Assembly (NCBI RefSeq): GCF_030056735.1
Contig: NZ_JASHKN010000006.1
Coordinates: forward strand, 124,001-188,000
DNA: 64,000 nt
Reading direction: 5' to 3'
DNA from: Rhodococcus sp. IEGM 1409
GTDB taxonomy: Bacteria > Actinomycetota > Actinomycetes > Mycobacteriales > Mycobacteriaceae
Made by a program: the position numbers and the translations under genes. Of the stretch, positions 61,772-64,000 are shown one piece after another. Numbering within the stretch: position 1 is the first letter of the stretch; each line of letters starts with the position of its first letter. The notes beneath the pieces were generated by a model. That model did not search any database. It worked only from the letters and a program-made list of their open reading frames with translations, and was not told the DNA's origin.

Positions 61772-62092
61772 ATGCCGAAATACCTCTGGCAAGTGACCTA
61801 CTCGCCCTCCGGCGCCGCCGGCCTACAACAGGAGGGAGGCACTGCGCGACGCGACGCGATAACCCGAATGGTCGAAAGCATCGGCGGCACAGTCGAATCC
61901 TGCCACTTCGCACTGGGTGGTCACGACATGTTCGTCATCGGCAACCTGCCGGACGACGTCGCGGCCGCAGCGCTGAGTATTCGCACGGCCGCCGCAGGTG
62001 CAGCCCGCTCGGAGTCGATCACACTGCTCACGCCGGAGCAGATCGACGAGGCAGTCAAGCGACCGACCGACTACCGTGCGCCGGGCAAATGA
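61772..62092 (+). CDS. GYD-domain protein
   Basis: 106 residues from ATG 61772, with AAGGAG upstream. MPKYLWQVTYSPSGAAGLQQEGGTARRDAI and GGTVESCHFALGGHDMFVIGNLPDDVAAAAL follow the GYD ferredoxin-fold pattern. Stop overlaps the next gene by 4 bp, so it is co-translated with the F420 enzyme. Function unknown. Confidence 0.8.
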   Translation: MPKYLWQVTYSPSGAAGLQQEGGTARRDAITRMVESIGGTVESCHFALGGHDMFVIGNLPDDVAAAALSIRTAAAGAARSESITLLTPEQIDEAVKRPTDYRAPGK

Positions 62093-62985
62093 CGGCAGAA
62101 GGAATAGATCCCGGCAGCGCCCGAGTTGCACCCGCTGTGACGGAGACTACGCAAACACCCGACCTTGGCACCTACGGAATCTGGAGAGGAGCGGCTGGTT
62201 TACCACCCGAGTTGGGAACAGCGATCGAGAAACTCGGTTTCGGCACCATCTGGATCGGCGGCTCACCGCGGGCCGATCTACGGATCGCCGAGAAACTCCT
62301 CGACGCGACCGAGCACATCACCGTGGCAACCGGAATCGTCAACATCTGGTCCTCACCTGCAGCGGAGGTGGCGGAGTCCTATCACCGACTCGAAGCCGCA
62401 CATCCGGGGCGATTCCTCCTCGGCGTAGGCGTCGGACATCCGGAGGCGACCGGCGACTACACCAAGCCGTACGCCTCGCTCGTGTCGTACCTCGACGAAC
62501 TCGACGCGGCACAGGTCCCGGAATCGCGGCGCGTCCTCGCCGCACTGGGACCGAAGGTGTTGAAACTGTCCGCAGATCGCGCTGCCGGCGCGCATCCGTA
62601 CCTGACTATCCCCGAACACACCACCGAAGCTCGTGAAATCCTCGGTCCTTCGAAGATTCTTGCCCCCGAGCACAAGGTTGTTCTGGAAACCGATCCGGAG
62701 AAGGCCAGAGCAATCGGTCGCCCCGCCGTCGCCAACCCGTATCTGTATCTGCGCAACTATACGAGCAATCTCGAGCGCCTCGGTTTTGCGCCCGAAGAGT
62801 TGGCGAACGAGGGAAACGATCGCGTCATCGACGCCCTGGTTGCGCGCGGTACCGCGAAGTCCATCGCGGATCGACTTCGCGAGCATGTCGCAGCAGGCGC
62901 CGATCACGTTGCGATCCAAGCACTTCCTGCCGAAGGTGATCCACTCGCGACCTACGAAGCACTGGCCGCCGAACTCTTCGGCTGA
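62089..62985 (+). CDS. LLM-class F420-dependent oxidoreductase
   Basis: 298 residues. Luciferase-like TIM barrel: LGFGTIWIGGSPRADLRIAEKLLDATEHITVATGIVNIWSS, HPGRFLLGVGVGHPEATG and a C-terminal GADHVAIQALP. The arrangement fits the F420 branch (TIGR03620-like by memory). Probably reduces or oxidises a small ketone or alcohol. Coupled to the GYD gene. Confidence 0.85.
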   Translation: MTAEGIDPGSARVAPAVTETTQTPDLGTYGIWRGAAGLPPELGTAIEKLGFGTIWIGGSPRADLRIAEKLLDATEHITVATGIVNIWSSPAAEVAESYHRLEAAHPGRFLLGVGVGHPEATGDYTKPYASLVSYLDELDAAQVPESRRVLAALGPKVLKLSADRAAGAHPYLTIPEHTTEAREILGPSKILAPEHKVVLETDPEKARAIGRPAVANPYLYLRNYTSNLERLGFAPEELANEGNDRVIDALVARGTAKSIADRLREHVAAGADHVAIQALPAEGDPLATYEALAAELFG

Positions 62986-62998
62986 CCGGACAACCTTG

Positions 62999-63046
62999 AC
63001 TTGGATAAGTCATGTCCAAGTATATTTGGACATGACTTATCCAAGT
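62999..63046. repeat. Perfect 21-bp-arm palindrome
   Basis: Arms 62999-63019 and 63026-63046 are exact inverted complements round a GTATAT loop. The palindrome starts 14 bp after the F420 gene and ends at the truncated GGDEF sequence. It may act as terminator, or mark a recombination or transposon end. Confidence 0.75.
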
Positions 63047-63059
63047 AAGGGAGAAAATC

Positions 63060-63361
63060 ATTCGGCCGTCGGAGAGGTCGGACTGGTTGCGCGGACGGGC
63101 GGCGACGAGTTCGTGATTCTCATGCCGGTCGAGCCACGTCGCATCGAACAAACCGTGGTGAACATCCACCACTCGATATCGCGGCCCGCCGGCCGACAGT
63201 CGATTTCCGTGAGCGTCGGAGCCAGCGCGTGGCTGGCTTCGACAATCCCGGACGCTTCGGGAACCATCGATCGGATTCTTGCCGATGCCGACAACGCGAT
63301 GTATCGGGCGAAGCGACGAGGTGGAGACCAGGTAGCCTGGGCGGTAACGCATCTGAGCTGA
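63060..63361 (+). pseudogene. Diguanylate cyclase (GGDEF) C-terminal fragment
   Basis: The frame reads VGLVARTGGDEFVILMPVEP (GGDEF active loop), ISVSVGASAWLA, then ILADADNAMYRAKRRGGDQV and a stop, i.e. the last ~95 residues of a GGDEF domain. The first half of the domain, with its substrate-binding N/D residues, is gone. An ATG at 63033 within the palindrome gives an open frame but not a functional cyclase. Confidence 0.75.
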
Positions 63362-63422
63362 ATCAAGACGTCGACCTGCCCAACTTCTAGAGCGAGGCTT
63401 CGCTGCCCGTCGCCGGATCCAA

Positions 63423-64000
63423 CTAATGCTGGGTTGCCGCCCAACTCGCCAAGAGTTTGAGTGCATCGGCCGTCGGCGTCCCAGGCGCCGCGGTGTAGAC
63501 CAGCAGTGTCAGCCCGGGATTGGACGGCAGTTCCATCGCTTCGAAGTTCAGTTCCAGGTCGCCGACGACGGGGTGGCGGACCTTCTTGAAACCCGTCCGA
63601 TGAAAGCGCACATTGTTTTTCCCACCGGGTGCGGAATACCTCACTGCGGGTGGCCAGTTCACCGATGAGCTCGGTCAGCGCCTTGTCCTGGGAATTGCGC
63701 CCCGCTTCTGAGTGGAGAAGTCCTGCGACGCCGGGTCCAGGTACACGAAGCGGGCGTTGTTCGCCGGCCTACGCAGATCAGCCAAGACCGGCGAATACAA
63801 CGCGCGCGCCATGCGATTGGCCGCCAGCATGTCGTGCCTGGCATTACGTACCCACGCCGGGGCGTCGGTGATGGCGTCGAGTATCTGCTGAATCGCCGGG
63901 CTCACGCCCTTGGGCGCCGGCCGCTTTCTACTCAGTGCGCCTGCACTGGCGGCCTTCGCGAGGTCGGACAAATGGGCAGCCGCTTGTCTCATCATAGTTC
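63423..64000 (-). pseudogene. MmyB-like transcriptional regulator, two frameshifts, 5' end outside window
   Basis: The reverse strand reads GVSPAIQQILDAITDAPAWV then RNARHDMLAANRMARALYSP and FVYLDPASQDF (MmyB ligand-binding domain). At a GGGG run near 63700 it shifts to NSQDKALTELIGELATRSEV, and at an AAAAA run near 63617 it shifts back to NNVRFHRTGFKKVRHPVVGD ... LLVYTAAPGTPTADALKLLA. The expected N-terminal Xre helix-turn-helix lies beyond the window. Both indels are in homopolymers, so sequencing error is possible. Confidence 0.65.

Overview
The window looks like a chromosomal stretch from a high-GC mycolic-acid actinobacterium, most likely Rhodococcus (erythropolis/qingshengii type). The reasons are the G+C-rich codon use, many GTG starts and ATGA overlaps, HadA/HadB-like hydratases, a FadD19-like acyl-CoA ligase, F420-type oxidoreductases, and an abundance of TetR, MarR, IclR and HxlR regulators. 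No rRNA, tRNA or CRISPR array was seen.

Layout. 1-21.6 kb is ordinary accessory metabolism: a partial AAA ATPase, flavoproteins, a hydratase pair with its TetR regulator and an alpha/beta hydrolase, an IS30-family transposase remnant, a FadD, an SsuD-like monooxygenase, an MFS carrier, a TetR/flavoprotein operon, an arylsulfatase, a DUF2254 protein and a KimA-like APC permease.

21.7-33.7 kb is an island lying between two ~200-bp direct repeats of the permease 3' end. Its left part is a graveyard: a topoisomerase tail, an Mrr-like nuclease, a HicA-like toxin and an unnamed remnant, beside an intact HicB-like/HTH antitoxin. Its right part is intact and partly A/T-rich: TetR plus serine hydrolase, a peptide-type ABC binding lipoprotein, a D-amino-acid-oxidase-like flavoprotein, RidA, a second serine hydrolase and a cytosolic class-A-beta-lactamase-like protein. 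Together these suggest capture and breakdown of D-amino-acid-containing peptides or related amides.

33.9-45.8 kb returns to backbone: a ferritin-like/VIT1 protein, a monoacylglycerol-lipase-like hydrolase, a GntR-ABC operon, and a cobalamin-riboswitch operon (BtuF, BtuC, BtuD, then a metallo-beta-lactamase/CobU fusion). An IclR-APC permease pair follows.

46.1-52.6 kb is the most striking region, a Gram-positive methylamine-dehydrogenase (mau)-like operon: MauE, MauD, a TTQ light chain with a twin-arginine leader, a lipoprotein in the heavy-chain position, a multicopper oxidase, two lipidated amicyanin-like cupredoxins and a MauF-like membrane protein. No mauG is present in the window.

52.7-64 kb carries a SanA/YdcF protein, a truncated ABC exporter, a secreted lipase, regulator/target pairs with visible palindromic operators (FUSC-MarR, thioesterase-HxlR), F420-type enzymes, a truncated GGDEF gene next to a perfect 21-bp-arm palindrome, and a twice-frameshifted MmyB-like regulator at the right edge. 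Several frameshifts fall in homopolymers, so some apparent pseudogenes could be assembly errors.
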